From: Burkholderia diffusa
Lineage (GTDB): Bacteria; Pseudomonadota; Gammaproteobacteria; Burkholderiales; Burkholderiaceae
Direction: 5' to 3'
NCBI RefSeq assembly: GCF_902499115.1
Contig: NZ_CABVPN010000038.1
Location: forward strand, 1-59,338
Length of the DNA: 59,338 nt
The position numbers and the translations under genes are program-made. Below the pieces are notes generated by a model. The model was not told the DNA's origin. It worked only from the letters and a program-made list of their open reading frames with translations, and ran no database searches. Positions 14,750 through 23,640 of the stretch are shown here, piece by piece. The first letter of the stretch is position 1; each line of letters begins with the position of its first letter.

Positions 14750-15114
14750 GGCGCGACCGGCGGGCGCGCATCCGCTGCATCCCGCGCGTCCGGTTCGCGC
14801 TTGCGTTGCTTGCGTTGCTTGCGTTGCTTGCGTTGCTTGCGTTGCTTGCGTTGCTTGCGTTGCGTGCGTTGCGTGCGTTGCGTGCGTTGCGTACGTTGCG
14901 TGCGCTGCGTGCGCTGCGTGCGTTGCGCGCGTTGCGCGCGGCGCCCCGGCGTCGAACCGTGTGCGAAGAGGGTCGTTCGCGTTCGACGACATAGCCCAGG
15001 CCCGTCGGCGCATGGAAGCCGGCGCGCGGGTCGGCAGAATCGTCGTGACCGTCTGAACGTTGCGGCGCCGGGCGTGCCGGTCGGTAACGACGGCACGCCT
15101 CGCGCATTCGCGCA
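14750..15114. other. Convergent intergenic region, 365 bp
   Basis: It contains the 9-bp minisatellite at 14799-14933. No gene is supported: open frames across it owe their openness to the repeat. No clear terminator was found. Confidence 0.5.
14799..14933. repeat. 9-bp minisatellite, 15 units
   Basis: Seven exact copies of GCTTGCGTT (14799-14861) are followed by eight variants of GCGTGCGTT (14862-14933). It lies between converging genes, 50 bp after the flavoprotein stop. The homogeneous half next to a degenerate half suggests ongoing slippage expansion from one side. Confidence 0.95.
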
Positions 15115-16008
15115 TCAGGTCTCGAAGTACCGCGGCCGGTCGATGTCGGCCAGCAACCCCGGCTGCACCGGCGCCCAGTCGAGCGACGCCCGCGTGCGCT
15201 CGCTCGTTGCGGGCGCATCCATTCCAGCGAACATCGCGAACCAGCCGAAGTGCTCGCCGGCTTGCGCGGCCGATTTCGACACGACCGGCACGTTCAGCCG
15301 GCGGCCGATCACCTCCGCGATCTCGCGGAACGGCACGCCCGTATCGTCGACCGCGTGATAGCGCGCGCCGGGCGCGCCGCGTTCGACCGCGAGCCGGTAC
15401 ACGCGCGCCGCATCGAGCCGGTGCACGGCCGGCCAGCGGTTGCCGCCATCGCCGAGATACGCCGAGGCGCCCTTCTCCCTCGCGAACGCGATCAGGCGCG
15501 GCACGAAGCCATGATCGCCGTCGCCGTGCACGGACGGCGGCAGGCGCACGACCGACGCGCATACGCCGCGCGCGTCCAGCGCCGCCGCCGTCGCTTCCGA
15601 CGCGCGCGGATAGGTCGCCGACACCGGCACATGTGGATCGTCCTCCGTCGCCGCGCGGCCGGGTGCGACGAGCGCGAGGCCCGACGTGACGACCAGCGGC
15701 CGCGCCGACCCCGCGAGCACCGCACCGATCGTCTCGATCGCGCGGCGGTCGAGCTCGCAGTTTTCCGCGAAGCGCGAGAAGTCGTGATTGAATCCCGTGT
15801 GGATCACCGCGTCGACGGCCTCGGCACCGCGCGTCAGGCTGTCGAGATCCTCCAGCGACCCGCGATGGACATCGGCGCCCGCGGCCGCGACCGCCGCGGC
15901 GGCCGCGTCGGACCGCGCGAGACCGAGCACCGCATGCCCGGCGGCCACGAGTTCGGCAACGACCGCGGAGCCGACGAAGCCCGACGCTCCCGTAACAAAG
16001 ACACGCAT
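15115..16008 (-). CDS. NAD(P)-dependent SDR/epimerase family oxidoreductase
   Basis: 297 residues. The Rossmann loop TGASGFVGSAVV is at residues 6-17, followed by LARSDAAAAAVAAAGADVHRGSLEDLDSL, typical of extended or atypical SDRs (NmrA/epimerase-like). Further motifs are DAVIHTGFNHDFSRFAENCELDRRAI and LPPSVHGDGDHGFVPRL. The usual YxxxK catalytic pair appears altered (TYPRASEA), so dehydrogenase activity is uncertain. It is divergent from a MmyB-type regulator at 16103, the common arrangement in which the regulator controls its neighbouring oxidoreductase. The substrate is unknown. Confidence 0.8.
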   Translation of the reverse strand: MRVFVTGASGFVGSAVVAELVAAGHAVLGLARSDAAAAAVAAAGADVHRGSLEDLDSLTRGAEAVDAVIHTGFNHDFSRFAENCELDRRAIETIGAVLAGSARPLVVTSGLALVAPGRAATEDDPHVPVSATYPRASEATAAALDARGVCASVVRLPPSVHGDGDHGFVPRLIAFAREKGASAYLGDGGNRWPAVHRLDAARVYRLAVERGAPGARYHAVDDTGVPFREIAEVIGRRLNVPVVSKSAAQAGEHFGWFAMFAGMDAPATSERTRASLDWAPVQPGLLADIDRPRYFET

Positions 16009-16075
16009 TTCGACACCTCCGAATGAACGAGAGGCTTACTATCTGTCGACCGTCGCGCGCGGTGAAGACGTGACG

Positions 16076-16089
16076 GTTTACCGGTAAAC
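16076..16089. promoter_or_regulatory. Perfect 14-bp palindrome, candidate operator
   Basis: GTTTACCGGTAAAC, self-complementary with no spacer, lies in the 94-bp gap between the divergent SDR and XRE-regulator genes, 14 bp before the regulator start. Position and symmetry fit an operator for a dimeric regulator, most simply the adjacent one. Confidence 0.55.
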
Positions 16090-16102
16090 GAACTAACAGG
16101 CT

Positions 16103-16972
16103 ATGGCTGACGCATCCGACAACCTGCTCGGCGCGTACCTTCGGGACCGCCGCGAGAAACTCGATCCGGCCGCGCTCGGGCTGCCCGTCGCGCGCCGCCG
16201 CACGCCGGGCCTGCGGCGCGAGGAAGTCGCGCAGCGCGCGCACGTGAGCGCCGCGTGGTACACGTGGCTCGAACAGGGCCGCGGCGGCGCGCCGTCGGCC
16301 GACGTGCTCGACCGGCTCGCCCGCGCGCTGCTGCTCAACGACGCCGAACGCGAGCATCTGTTCCTGATCGGCCTCGGCCATCCGCCCGAGGTGCGGTATC
16401 ACGCGAGCAGCGATGTCACGCCGCGCCTGCAGCACGTGCTCGATTCGCTCGACGCCAGCCCCGCGATCGTGCGCACGGCGACGTGGGACGTCGTCGCGTG
16501 GAACGACGCGGCCGCCGCGACGCTGACCGACTATGCGACGCTGCTGCCGCCCGCGCGCAACATCCTGCGGCTGATCTTCGTCGATGCCGGGGTGCGCTAC
16601 GCGCAGCAGAACTGGGAACGCGTCGCGCGGTTCGCGGTGGGCGCGTTTCGCGCCGACATCGCGCGCGGCGGGGCGACGCAGGCCGTGCAGACGTTCGTCG
16701 ACGAGATGCGCGCGACGAGCGCCGAGTTCGACGCGATGTGGCGCGACCACGACATTCATTCGCATGACGAAGGGACGAAGGAGATTCGTCACCCGCGAGC
16801 CGGCCGGATCGCGCTCGAATACTCGGCGTTCTCGGTGACCGGCCGCCCGGACCTGAGTCTCGTGATCTTCACGCCGGCGACGCCGGCCGATCGTGCGCGC
16901 ATCCGGACACTCGTCGCCGCGCGTGAAAAGGCCCGCGAACGGGACGACGGACCGCACGTGCCGGCCGCCTAG
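16103..16972 (+). CDS. XRE-type regulator with MmyB-like ligand domain
   Basis: 289 residues. The N-terminal helix-turn-helix (residues ~8-70) has the diagnostic RRRTPGLRREEVAQRAHVSAAWYTWLEQGR. The C-terminal ~190 residues (from LDSLDASPAIVRTATWDVVAWN) form the MmyB-like domain, which in crystal structures binds a fatty-acid-like ligand. Such proteins normally control an adjacent divergent oxidoreductase, here the SDR at 15115. No strong ribosome site is visible before ATG 16103. A perfect palindrome just upstream is a likely binding site. Confidence 0.85.
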   Translation: MADASDNLLGAYLRDRREKLDPAALGLPVARRRTPGLRREEVAQRAHVSAAWYTWLEQGRGGAPSADVLDRLARALLLNDAEREHLFLIGLGHPPEVRYHASSDVTPRLQHVLDSLDASPAIVRTATWDVVAWNDAAAATLTDYATLLPPARNILRLIFVDAGVRYAQQNWERVARFAVGAFRADIARGGATQAVQTFVDEMRATSAEFDAMWRDHDIHSHDEGTKEIRHPRAGRIALEYSAFSVTGRPDLSLVIFTPATPADRARIRTLVAAREKARERDDGPHVPAA

Positions 16973-17108
16973 CGTGTCGAATCTGCGCCCGGAGCCGCTC
17001 CCGGATTCGCACCCGGCGCCGCGCCCGAAACGGCCACGCCGCCCGCCCCGACGGCGTCGCCCATCGGGCCCCGTCACGCCGCGCCCCGCCATCACATTCC
17101 GCACTGAC

Positions 17109-17139
17109 ACCCAGTCGAATATTTAATTTTCACCTGGGT
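17109..17139. promoter_or_regulatory. Inverted repeat with AT-rich core before transporter gene
   Basis: ACCCAG (17109-17114) and CTGGGT (17134-17139) flank an unusually AT-rich 19-base core (GAATATTTAATTTTC) in otherwise GC-rich DNA, 60 bp before the start at 17200. It could be an operator and promoter region; the evidence is positional only. Confidence 0.3.
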
Positions 17140-17199
17140 AAGCACGCCTTTACCCTTTCGGCATCGCATCACAAGGCCACTGGCCCCTGGAGCATTCCG

Positions 17200-18429
17200 A
17201 TGACCGACCCCGGCACCGCACACGCCGTTTCCCGCCCGCACGCGGCCTCCGTATCCTGCGGCGCACTCGCGTTGCTGGTGCTCGCCGGCCTCAACCTGCG
17301 TCCGTTCCTGACCGCATTCGGCCCCGTGCTCGACATCGTGCGTGCCGACACCGGCCTCGGTTTCCGCGCGGCCGCGCTGCTGACCACGCTGCCGTTCGTG
17401 CTGATGGGCGTCGTCGCCGGCGTCGGCGTCGGGCTTGCACGACACGTCGGCGAGCAGCGCGCGCTCGCCACCGCGCTGGCGCTGATCGCCGCGGGCTGCA
17501 TCGCGCGGCTGTGGACCGGAAACAGCACCGGGCTGGTCGTCACGGCGGTCGTCGCGGGCGCGGGTGTCGCGGTGATCCAGTCGCTCGCGCCGGGCCTCGC
17601 CAAGCGCTGGTTCGCCGACCGGCTGCCGCTCGCGATGGGGCTCTATTCGGCGGCGCTCGTCGGCGGCGGCGCATTCGGCGCGGTCGCGAGCCCGTGGCTC
17701 GCCGCGCACGGCGGCTGGCATCTGTCGCTCGCCGTCTGGGCCGTGCCCGCGCTCGTGACGCTCGCGCTGTGGCGCGCGAAGGCGCCGCGCGACGCGGTGC
17801 ATGCCGCGACGGTATCGGCGCCCGTCACCGCGTTCGCCCGGATTCCGCGCGCATGGCAACTCGCGCTGTTCTTCGGCCTCAGCAACAGCGGCTACGCAAG
17901 CCTCGTCGCGTGGCTGCCCGCGTTCTATCACAGCGTCGGCATGAGCTCGCAGGCGAGCGGCAACCTGCTCGCTTGGATGGCGCTGTTCCAGGCGGCCGGC
18001 GCGCTCGCGATGCCGCTGCTCGCGAAACGCTCGCACGATCGCCGCCCCGTGCTGTGGCTCACGCTCGCGTTGCAGGCGGTCGGCTTCGTCGGCTTCGCGA
18101 CGGTGCCCGCGCTCGCGCCGTGGCTGTCGGTCGCGAGCGTCGGCGTCGGGCTCGGCGGATTCTTCTCGATGAGCCTGATCGTCACGCTCGACCACTTGCC
18201 CGATGCGCGGCTCGCGGGCGCGCTCGCCGCGTTCGTGCAGGGCATCGGCTTCCTGATCGTCGCCGCGAGCCCCTGGCTGATCGGCTGGCTGCGCGACGCG
18301 GGCGGCGGCTTCGCGATCGCGTGGTGGCTGCATGTCGGCGTGATCGCGTTGATGGCCGCGTTGAACGCCGCGTTCTCTCCCGACGGCTACCGGCGCAGCA
18401 TGGCGCGCATCGCCAGCGCGGCGCACTGA
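17200..18429 (+). CDS. CynX/NimT-family MFS transporter
   Basis: 409 residues with twelve predicted helices. The family start is recognisable (ALLVLAGLNLRPFLTAFGPVLDIVRADTGLGFRAAALLTTLPF), as are the mid-protein SLAPGLAKRWFADRLPLAMGLYSAALVGGGAFG and C-terminal GLGGFFSMSLIVTLDHLPDARLAGALAAFVQGIGFL. Members are secondary transporters of cyanate, nitroimidazole or other small anions and drugs. It is followed 151 bp later by a solute-binding protein gene on the same strand. The substrate is not predictable. Confidence 0.85.
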   Translation: MTDPGTAHAVSRPHAASVSCGALALLVLAGLNLRPFLTAFGPVLDIVRADTGLGFRAAALLTTLPFVLMGVVAGVGVGLARHVGEQRALATALALIAAGCIARLWTGNSTGLVVTAVVAGAGVAVIQSLAPGLAKRWFADRLPLAMGLYSAALVGGGAFGAVASPWLAAHGGWHLSLAVWAVPALVTLALWRAKAPRDAVHAATVSAPVTAFARIPRAWQLALFFGLSNSGYASLVAWLPAFYHSVGMSSQASGNLLAWMALFQAAGALAMPLLAKRSHDRRPVLWLTLALQAVGFVGFATVPALAPWLSVASVGVGLGGFFSMSLIVTLDHLPDARLAGALAAFVQGIGFLIVAASPWLIGWLRDAGGGFAIAWWLHVGVIALMAALNAAFSPDGYRRSMARIASAAH

Positions 18430-18580
18430 CACCGAACCACCGGATTCCCCGATCCGGACGATCGCCGGCATCCGCCGGCGCTCGTCCAGCCGCCCGCGCA
18501 TGGCCGGGCGCGGGCCGTCACGCCCACCGGCCGCACATTCGCTTCACCGCACACCACAACAATCGATCATGGAGACAATC

Positions 18581-19351
18581 ATGAAAAAGCTCGTCATCGC
18601 CGTCGCGCTTGGGCTGACGGCAGGCGCCGTCGCCGCGAAAGACCCGGCCGTCCTTCGCCTCGGCGTCGATCCCAGCTACGCGCCGTTCGAATCGCTCGCA
18701 CCGGACGGCAAGCTCGTCGGCTTCGACATCGATCTCGGCAACGCGATCTGCGAACGCATGAAGGTGCGCTGCGTGTGGGTCGAAAACGCCTTCGACGGGA
18801 TGATCCCCGCGCTGAAGGCGCGCAAGTTCGACGGCGTGCTGTCGTCGATGAGCGTGACCGAGAAACGCCTCACGCAGATCGCGTTCACCGACAAGATCAA
18901 CAACGTGCCGCCGCGCCTCGTCGCGCGACGCGGCTCGAACCTGCAACCGACGGCCGGGTCGCTGGCCGGCAAGAGCGTCGGCGTCGAGCAGGGGTCGACG
19001 CAGGAAACCTATGCGCGCACGTACTGGGAACCGAAGGGCGTAATCGTGCGCACGTACCAGACGCAGGATCTCGTCTATCAGGATTTGATTGCGGGCCGCC
19101 TCGACGCGTCGCTGCAATCGTCGGTGCAGGCTGATCTCGGCTTCCTGAAGACGGCGAAGGGAGCGAACTTCGAATTCGCGGGGCCGCCATTGCACGATCC
19201 GAAGACGCTCGGCGTCGGCTCCGCGATCGGCGTGCGCAAGGATGACGACGCGCTGCGCACGCAGATCAACCAGGCGCTCGCGAGCCTGATTCAGGACGGC
19301 ACGTATCAGCGAATCGCGAAGAAGTATTTCTCGTTCGATATCTACAACTGA
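18581..19351 (+). CDS. Periplasmic amino-acid-binding protein (ArgT/HisJ type)
   Basis: 256 residues with a signal peptide (MKKLVIAVALGLTAGAVAAK). The mature protein opens with LRLGVDPSYAPFESLAPDGKLVGFDIDLGNAICERM, the family 3 solute-binding signature; further conserved parts are GMIPALKARKFDGVLSSMSVTEKR and GVEQGSTQETYARTY. This group delivers basic amino acids or opines to ABC permeases. ATG 18581 is preferred over the open frame up to 18500 because the signal peptide begins there. No permease or ATPase gene is adjacent, so it is an orphan that must use a transporter elsewhere or serve as a chemoreceptor ligand carrier. Confidence 0.85.
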   Translation: MKKLVIAVALGLTAGAVAAKDPAVLRLGVDPSYAPFESLAPDGKLVGFDIDLGNAICERMKVRCVWVENAFDGMIPALKARKFDGVLSSMSVTEKRLTQIAFTDKINNVPPRLVARRGSNLQPTAGSLAGKSVGVEQGSTQETYARTYWEPKGVIVRTYQTQDLVYQDLIAGRLDASLQSSVQADLGFLKTAKGANFEFAGPPLHDPKTLGVGSAIGVRKDDDALRTQINQALASLIQDGTYQRIAKKYFSFDIYN

Positions 19352-19876
19352 CGGACGCGAGCGGCTGCGGCCGCCCGCCGATGCGAAGGGCGTCGCGCGC
19401 GAGCGCGATGCCCCGTTCCTGCTTTCGGCAACCCGTTCACCACGTTCTTTTTGACGGGCGGCCTGTGCATTTGCGCAGCTCGATCGTTTGACGACCACCG
19501 CGCGATCGACATGTGGCGCGAACGATGCCCCGCGATGACCGCAACGGACGACGGCGAACGCACGACGGCCATGCCCGGCGCCTCCCGCCCGCTCGCGATC
19601 GCCAGCGGCGAGTGCGCGTCGCTTCGCGGCGGCGATGCGTGCCTCGGCCGTCGGCACGCCGTTCACCACGGCAACGTATCCGCCCTCCACCGCCGCCCTT
19701 CTGTCGCATTCGTCCAGATTCGCGTCGCGTGCAGATAAAACCTCCGCGCCGCGCCTGCCGTTAACCCGTTCGCAACCCTCGCGCCCCGCATTGCGACGCG
19801 GCGCGCCGTCGTCGTTCGTGATCCGGAATCCACATCCGCCGTCGGCCGCCCGTCGGGCCGCCGGCAAGGGAACGTC
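19352..19876. other. Intergenic, 525 bp
   Basis: No reading frame here has a good ribosome site or recognisable product. It presumably contains the promoter of the chemoreceptor gene. No clear repeat or terminator was found. Confidence 0.5.
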
Positions 19877-21442
19877 ATGCGAAAACTCACCATCCGCGGC
19901 GGGCTCGTCGCGACCATCGCCGGCTATACGGCGCTGCTCGTGCTGGTCGTCGGCGCGTGCATCGCCGCCCTCTACGCGGGCAACGGCTCGCTCGAAGCGA
20001 TGTACCGCGACGACACCGCGTCGCTGCTGCACCTGAAAACCAGCTCGGAGCGCATGCTCGTGCTGCGCGAACGCGTGAGCGACGTCGCGCAGATCATCAG
20101 CGCCGGCCAGCCCGCGAAGGCGGAAATCGCGCAACTGCACACGCTCCTCAAGCAGAGCGACGACGAACTGGACGCGTACACGCGCCTGCACACGCGCGAC
20201 GCCGACGAGCAAGCGCTGTTCGACACACTGCGCAATCGCCGTCGCACGCTGCTCGACCAGGTGTTCCTGAAGGCGATGTCGCAACTCGATCACGACAACG
20301 CATTCGACTTCCTCGACACGCACCGCACCGCGCCGCCGGCACTCTTCACCGCCTACCAGGAAGCGATCGACGCGCTCGAATCGTTCCAGGTCGCCCGCCA
20401 GAAGGCGCGCTACGATGCAGCCGGCGAGCGCTTCCACCGGATCGTGTGGGCCATGGTGGCGGTCGCCCTGTTCGCGCTGATCGTCGGCTTCCTGGCGCAG
20501 CGCGTGCTCGCGACGGCGATCATCGCGCCGATCCATCTCGCCGTCGCGCATTTCGACAGGATTTCGAAAGGCGACCTGACCGGCACGGTCGTCATTCCCG
20601 GCGAAAACGAAATGGCGTATTTGCTGAATGCATTGAAGCGGATGCAGGACGGCCTCGTCGAAACCGTGAATCAGGTGCGCTCGAGCACGGAGACGATCGT
20701 CGGCGACGTCCGCACGATCGCGAGCGGCAACGTCGACCTGTCCGCGCGCACGGAGCAGCAGGCCGTGTCGCTGCAGCAGGCGGCGGCGAGCGTGGAACAG
20801 CTGACGGCGACCGTCCGGCAGAACGCGGACAACGCGCGCGATGCGCGCACTTACGCGCAAGGCGCGGCCGGCATCGCATCGAAAGGCGGCGACGCGATGC
20901 AGCGCGTCGTCGAAACGATGTCGGCGATCTCGCACAGCTCCACGCGGATCTCCGGCATCGTCGGCGTGATCGAAAGCATCGCATTCCAGACGAACATCCT
21001 TGCGTTGAATGCCGCGGTCGAAGCGGCACGCGCGGGCGAACAGGGGCGTGGCTTCGCCGTGGTGGCAACCGAGGTGCGCGGGCTCGCGCAGCGCTGCGCG
21101 TCGGCGGCGAAGGAGATTCGCGAACTCATCGGCCACTCGGCGCAGCGCGTCGAAGACGGCAGCGGCCTCGTCGCACTCGCCGGCTCGGCGATGAACGAAC
21201 TCGTCGCCGCGGTCGAGCGCGTGAATGCGATCATGGGCGAAACGAGCATCGCATTCGACGAGCAATCCGCCGGCATCGAGCAGGTGAATGCCGCGGTCAT
21301 CCAGATGGAGCAGACCATGCAGCGCAATGCCGCGCTGGTGGAAGAAGCAGCCGCCGCGGCGCTGTCGCTCGAGGATCAGAGCGCACGACTGAGCGATGCC
21401 GTCGCGCAATTCCGTCTTCGAGATGTGGCGGCGGCGGCGTGA
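19877..21442 (+). CDS. Methyl-accepting chemotaxis protein (Tsr/Tar type)
   Basis: 521 residues. First transmembrane helix about 11-33, periplasmic four-helix-type ligand domain about 34-185, second helix about 186-206, HAMP domain about 208-262, then the cytosolic signalling coiled coil with the invariant tip ESIAFQTNILALNAAVEAARAGEQGRGFAVVA near 373-400. It signals ligand binding to CheA/CheW. There is no C-terminal NWETF-like pentapeptide (it ends RLRDVAAAA), so it would depend on other receptors for efficient methylation. A ribosome site AAGGGAA precedes ATG 19877. The orphan binding protein upstream could be a partner, but that is speculation. Confidence 0.9.
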   Translation: MRKLTIRGGLVATIAGYTALLVLVVGACIAALYAGNGSLEAMYRDDTASLLHLKTSSERMLVLRERVSDVAQIISAGQPAKAEIAQLHTLLKQSDDELDAYTRLHTRDADEQALFDTLRNRRRTLLDQVFLKAMSQLDHDNAFDFLDTHRTAPPALFTAYQEAIDALESFQVARQKARYDAAGERFHRIVWAMVAVALFALIVGFLAQRVLATAIIAPIHLAVAHFDRISKGDLTGTVVIPGENEMAYLLNALKRMQDGLVETVNQVRSSTETIVGDVRTIASGNVDLSARTEQQAVSLQQAAASVEQLTATVRQNADNARDARTYAQGAAGIASKGGDAMQRVVETMSAISHSSTRISGIVGVIESIAFQTNILALNAAVEAARAGEQGRGFAVVATEVRGLAQRCASAAKEIRELIGHSAQRVEDGSGLVALAGSAMNELVAAVERVNAIMGETSIAFDEQSAGIEQVNAAVIQMEQTMQRNAALVEEAAAAALSLEDQSARLSDAVAQFRLRDVAAAA

Positions 21443-21549
21443 TGTGACCGGTCCGACCGGTGTCGGGCCTGCCGGCACGGCACGACACCCGAGCCGCGGC
21501 CCGGTGTCGTTGCCGGCAAAATGTGGATCGCCCGGCGGGCCGCTCGCGC

Positions 21550-21933
21550 CTAGGCCGCCCGTGCCAGCAGGTCCATCGCGAAGGACTTCGCGTGCGCGAC
21601 GGCCTCCTGCGCGTCGGGGAATACGCCGAGCTGCTCCCAGCGCTCTTCGGCCGCGTAGGTTCCTTTCACGGCGAGCGCCCGCTGAACGCGCAACTGGGCT
21701 GCGAACCCGCCGTCCTCCAGGGGGCGCGCCGTCGCGACGACCTTGTGCGGGGGACTGGCTCTCTCCGGCTGATGCCACTCGACAGGACCGTCCGGCACGC
21801 CGGCAATCGTCAACTCGTTCCTGGCCTTGCAGTCCGGGCAGTAGAAACACCACCCCGCTTCTTCGCGACTGGGCTTGACCTGACCGCGAGCCAGCACGGC
21901 GCGGCATTCAACGTTTTCGCAGATGAACGGCAT
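21550..21933 (-). CDS. Small zinc-ribbon-like protein of unknown function
   Basis: 127 residues. The first 35 residues hold five cysteines (CENVEC; CFYCPDC), arranged like a treble-clef or zinc-ribbon metal site. The rest is polar with a helix KGTYAAEERWEQLGVFPDAQEAVAHAKSFAMDLL. It has no membrane segments. The start codon is preceded by GGAGACTGCT on the coding strand. It stands alone, transcribed toward the chemoreceptor gene. I do not recognise the family. Confidence 0.6.
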   Translation of the reverse strand: MPFICENVECRAVLARGQVKPSREEAGWCFYCPDCKARNELTIAGVPDGPVEWHQPERASPPHKVVATARPLEDGGFAAQLRVQRALAVKGTYAAEERWEQLGVFPDAQEAVAHAKSFAMDLLARAA

Positions 21934-21991
21934 AGCAGTCTCCGGAGTTGTTTGACGGAAATCCTAGCATGTCCGTCGGCGGCGAAACCAG

Positions 21992-22018
21992 AAAAAAACC
22001 CGGCCCGAACCGGGCCGG
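21992..22018 (-). terminator. Rho-independent terminator of amidohydrolase gene
   Basis: Read on the minus strand: eight-pair stem (22018-22011 with 22007-22000), three-base loop, then seven T residues (complement of A at 21992-21998). It lies 47 bp after the amidohydrolase stop codon and is a textbook intrinsic terminator. Confidence 0.9.
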
Positions 22019-22064
22019 CCTCGCCGTCATTGCACCGCGCAAACCACTGCCGCCACGGCGGCGT

Positions 22065-23537
22065 TCAGTAGCGACTGCGCCCCCACAGCGTCTTCGGCTC
22101 GTCGAGCAGGTGCCGCAACCCGCTGCGCGCGATCATCGTCTCCGCGACCGTCGTCACGCGCTCGAGAATCTCGTTCTCGTCGACCGACAACACACGGCGA
22201 TCGTCCATCAGCACGCGTCCTCCGACCATCGTCATGCACACGTCGGCCGCGTTCGCGAAACACGTCACGCGATACACGGGCATGTTCATCGGCATCATGT
22301 GCGGGCGGAACAGATCGACGAGGATGACGTCGGCGAGTTTGCCGGCTTCGAGCGAACCGATTTCGCGATCGAGCGACAGCGCCTTCGCCGCGTCGATCGT
22401 CACCATCTCCAGCACCTTGCCGTGCGGCAGCACGTCCGGGTCGCGGAAGTGGCGGCGATGGTAGTGCATGCACTGCCACATGTGTCGGAACATGTCGTAA
22501 CCGCGATCTGGCGCCGCGCCGTCCGACGCGATCGCGACGGTCACGCCCGCATCGATCAGCTCGGGCACCGGGCAGCGGCCGATGATCGACATGATCGCGC
22601 TCGGATTGTGGACGATCGCGGTGCCGGTTTCCACGCACGCCGCGATGTCGTCGTCGGTCAGGTCGATGCTGTGCGACATGAACGCCGTCGGACCGAGCAG
22701 CCCGAGTTCGCGATGCGCGAACGCGAGCGTGCCCGCGCGATGCCCGTCCTGCGTGAACGTCAGGCCGCGTGCGCGCGCCAGCGCGCCGTAGCGCGCCGCC
22801 TGGTCGCGGAAGTCGCGCTCGTACCGCGCGACTTCGGGGTCGTGCTCGGGACCGTACACCGGCAGCGTGAGCGCGATCCGGATCCGGCCGCCGGCATCGC
22901 CATGGCATGCGTCGACGATGCGCTCGCACACGTCGTACATCGTGTCGAAATCGACGTCGCGCGTCTCGCTGCCGTCAGGCCCGTGGCGCGTGTACGCGCG
23001 CGGCGCGGGTGGGCGCGACGGGCCAACCGCCACGATCGAGCGCGTGCCGGTACGCACGACCGCATCGCAATGGCGCCGCGCGTAGACGGGATCGTCGACG
23101 CGCATGATCGAGTTGCCGCCGCCGAGCAGCGACACGCCCGTCGTCACGCCGGCCTTCAGCCGTTCGAGCGCCGCGAGGTGTGATTCGGTTTCCCAGAACG
23201 CCTCGTCCGACGCGCGCGTATAGATCGTCTCGGCCGCGGCCGACCACGCGTCGCCGTCCGCGCCGCCGATCGTGCGCAGCATCGCGTGGCCGGCGTGCGC
23301 ATGCGAATCGATCAGGCCCGGCAGCACGGCCTTGCGGCGCGCGTCGATCGTGCGCGCGGCACGGAAACGCGCCTGCAACCCGGTGGTGTCGCCAACGGCG
23401 ACGATGCGATCGCCCTTCACGGCAACCGCGCCGTTCTCGATCACGCGCCGCTGCGGGTCCATCGTGATCACGCAGCCGTTCGCGATCAGCGTATCGATTG
23501 CTTCGCGCCGGTCGTCGGCTTTGTCCTCGGTCGTCAT
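22065..23537 (-). CDS. Amidohydrolase (cytosine-deaminase/TrzN-like metal hydrolase)
   Basis: 490 residues of the metal-dependent amidohydrolase superfamily. The HxH motif is in PGLIDSHAHAGHAML; further metal-site residues are in TFTQDGHRAG, FMSHSIDLT and the Asp in VAIASDGAAPDRGYD. The C-terminal GSLEAGKLADVILVDL is the usual closing strand. Members hydrolyse ring amino groups, chlorotriazines, guanine or related N-heterocycles. It lies 103 bp downstream of a symporter gene, separated by an intrinsic terminator, and ends at its own terminator. It may act on the imported solute, but the substrate is not known. Confidence 0.85.
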   Translation of the reverse strand: MTTEDKADDRREAIDTLIANGCVITMDPQRRVIENGAVAVKGDRIVAVGDTTGLQARFRAARTIDARRKAVLPGLIDSHAHAGHAMLRTIGGADGDAWSAAAETIYTRASDEAFWETESHLAALERLKAGVTTGVSLLGGGNSIMRVDDPVYARRHCDAVVRTGTRSIVAVGPSRPPAPRAYTRHGPDGSETRDVDFDTMYDVCERIVDACHGDAGGRIRIALTLPVYGPEHDPEVARYERDFRDQAARYGALARARGLTFTQDGHRAGTLAFAHRELGLLGPTAFMSHSIDLTDDDIAACVETGTAIVHNPSAIMSIIGRCPVPELIDAGVTVAIASDGAAPDRGYDMFRHMWQCMHYHRRHFRDPDVLPHGKVLEMVTIDAAKALSLDREIGSLEAGKLADVILVDLFRPHMMPMNMPVYRVTCFANAADVCMTMVGGRVLMDDRRVLSVDENEILERVTTVAETMIARSGLRHLLDEPKTLWGRSRY

Positions 23538-23586
23538 CGCCTGGTGTCCTGTTGGAATGCGAAATGGTTAGGGGGCCGCCGAACGG

Positions 23587-23613
23587 AAAAACCGCCGGGC
23601 GGCTGCCCGGCGG
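23587..23613 (-). terminator. Intrinsic terminator between symporter and amidohydrolase
   Basis: On the minus strand, a nine-pair stem (23613-23605 with 23600-23592) with a four-base loop is followed by five T. It sits 27 bp after the symporter stop, so the amidohydrolase needs read-through or its own promoter in the remaining 49 bp. Confidence 0.85.
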
Positions 23614-23640
23614 CTCGACGGCGGCATGTCGATCGTGACG

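Noticed and set aside
14799..14933. Leu-Ala-Leu or Asn-Ala-Ser repeat peptides encoded by the minisatellite
   Set aside because: The repeat length is a multiple of three, so several frames stay open; no start with a ribosome site and no conserved flanks support translation.
14799..14933. CRISPR array
   Set aside because: Nine-base contiguous units without spacers; no cas genes nearby.
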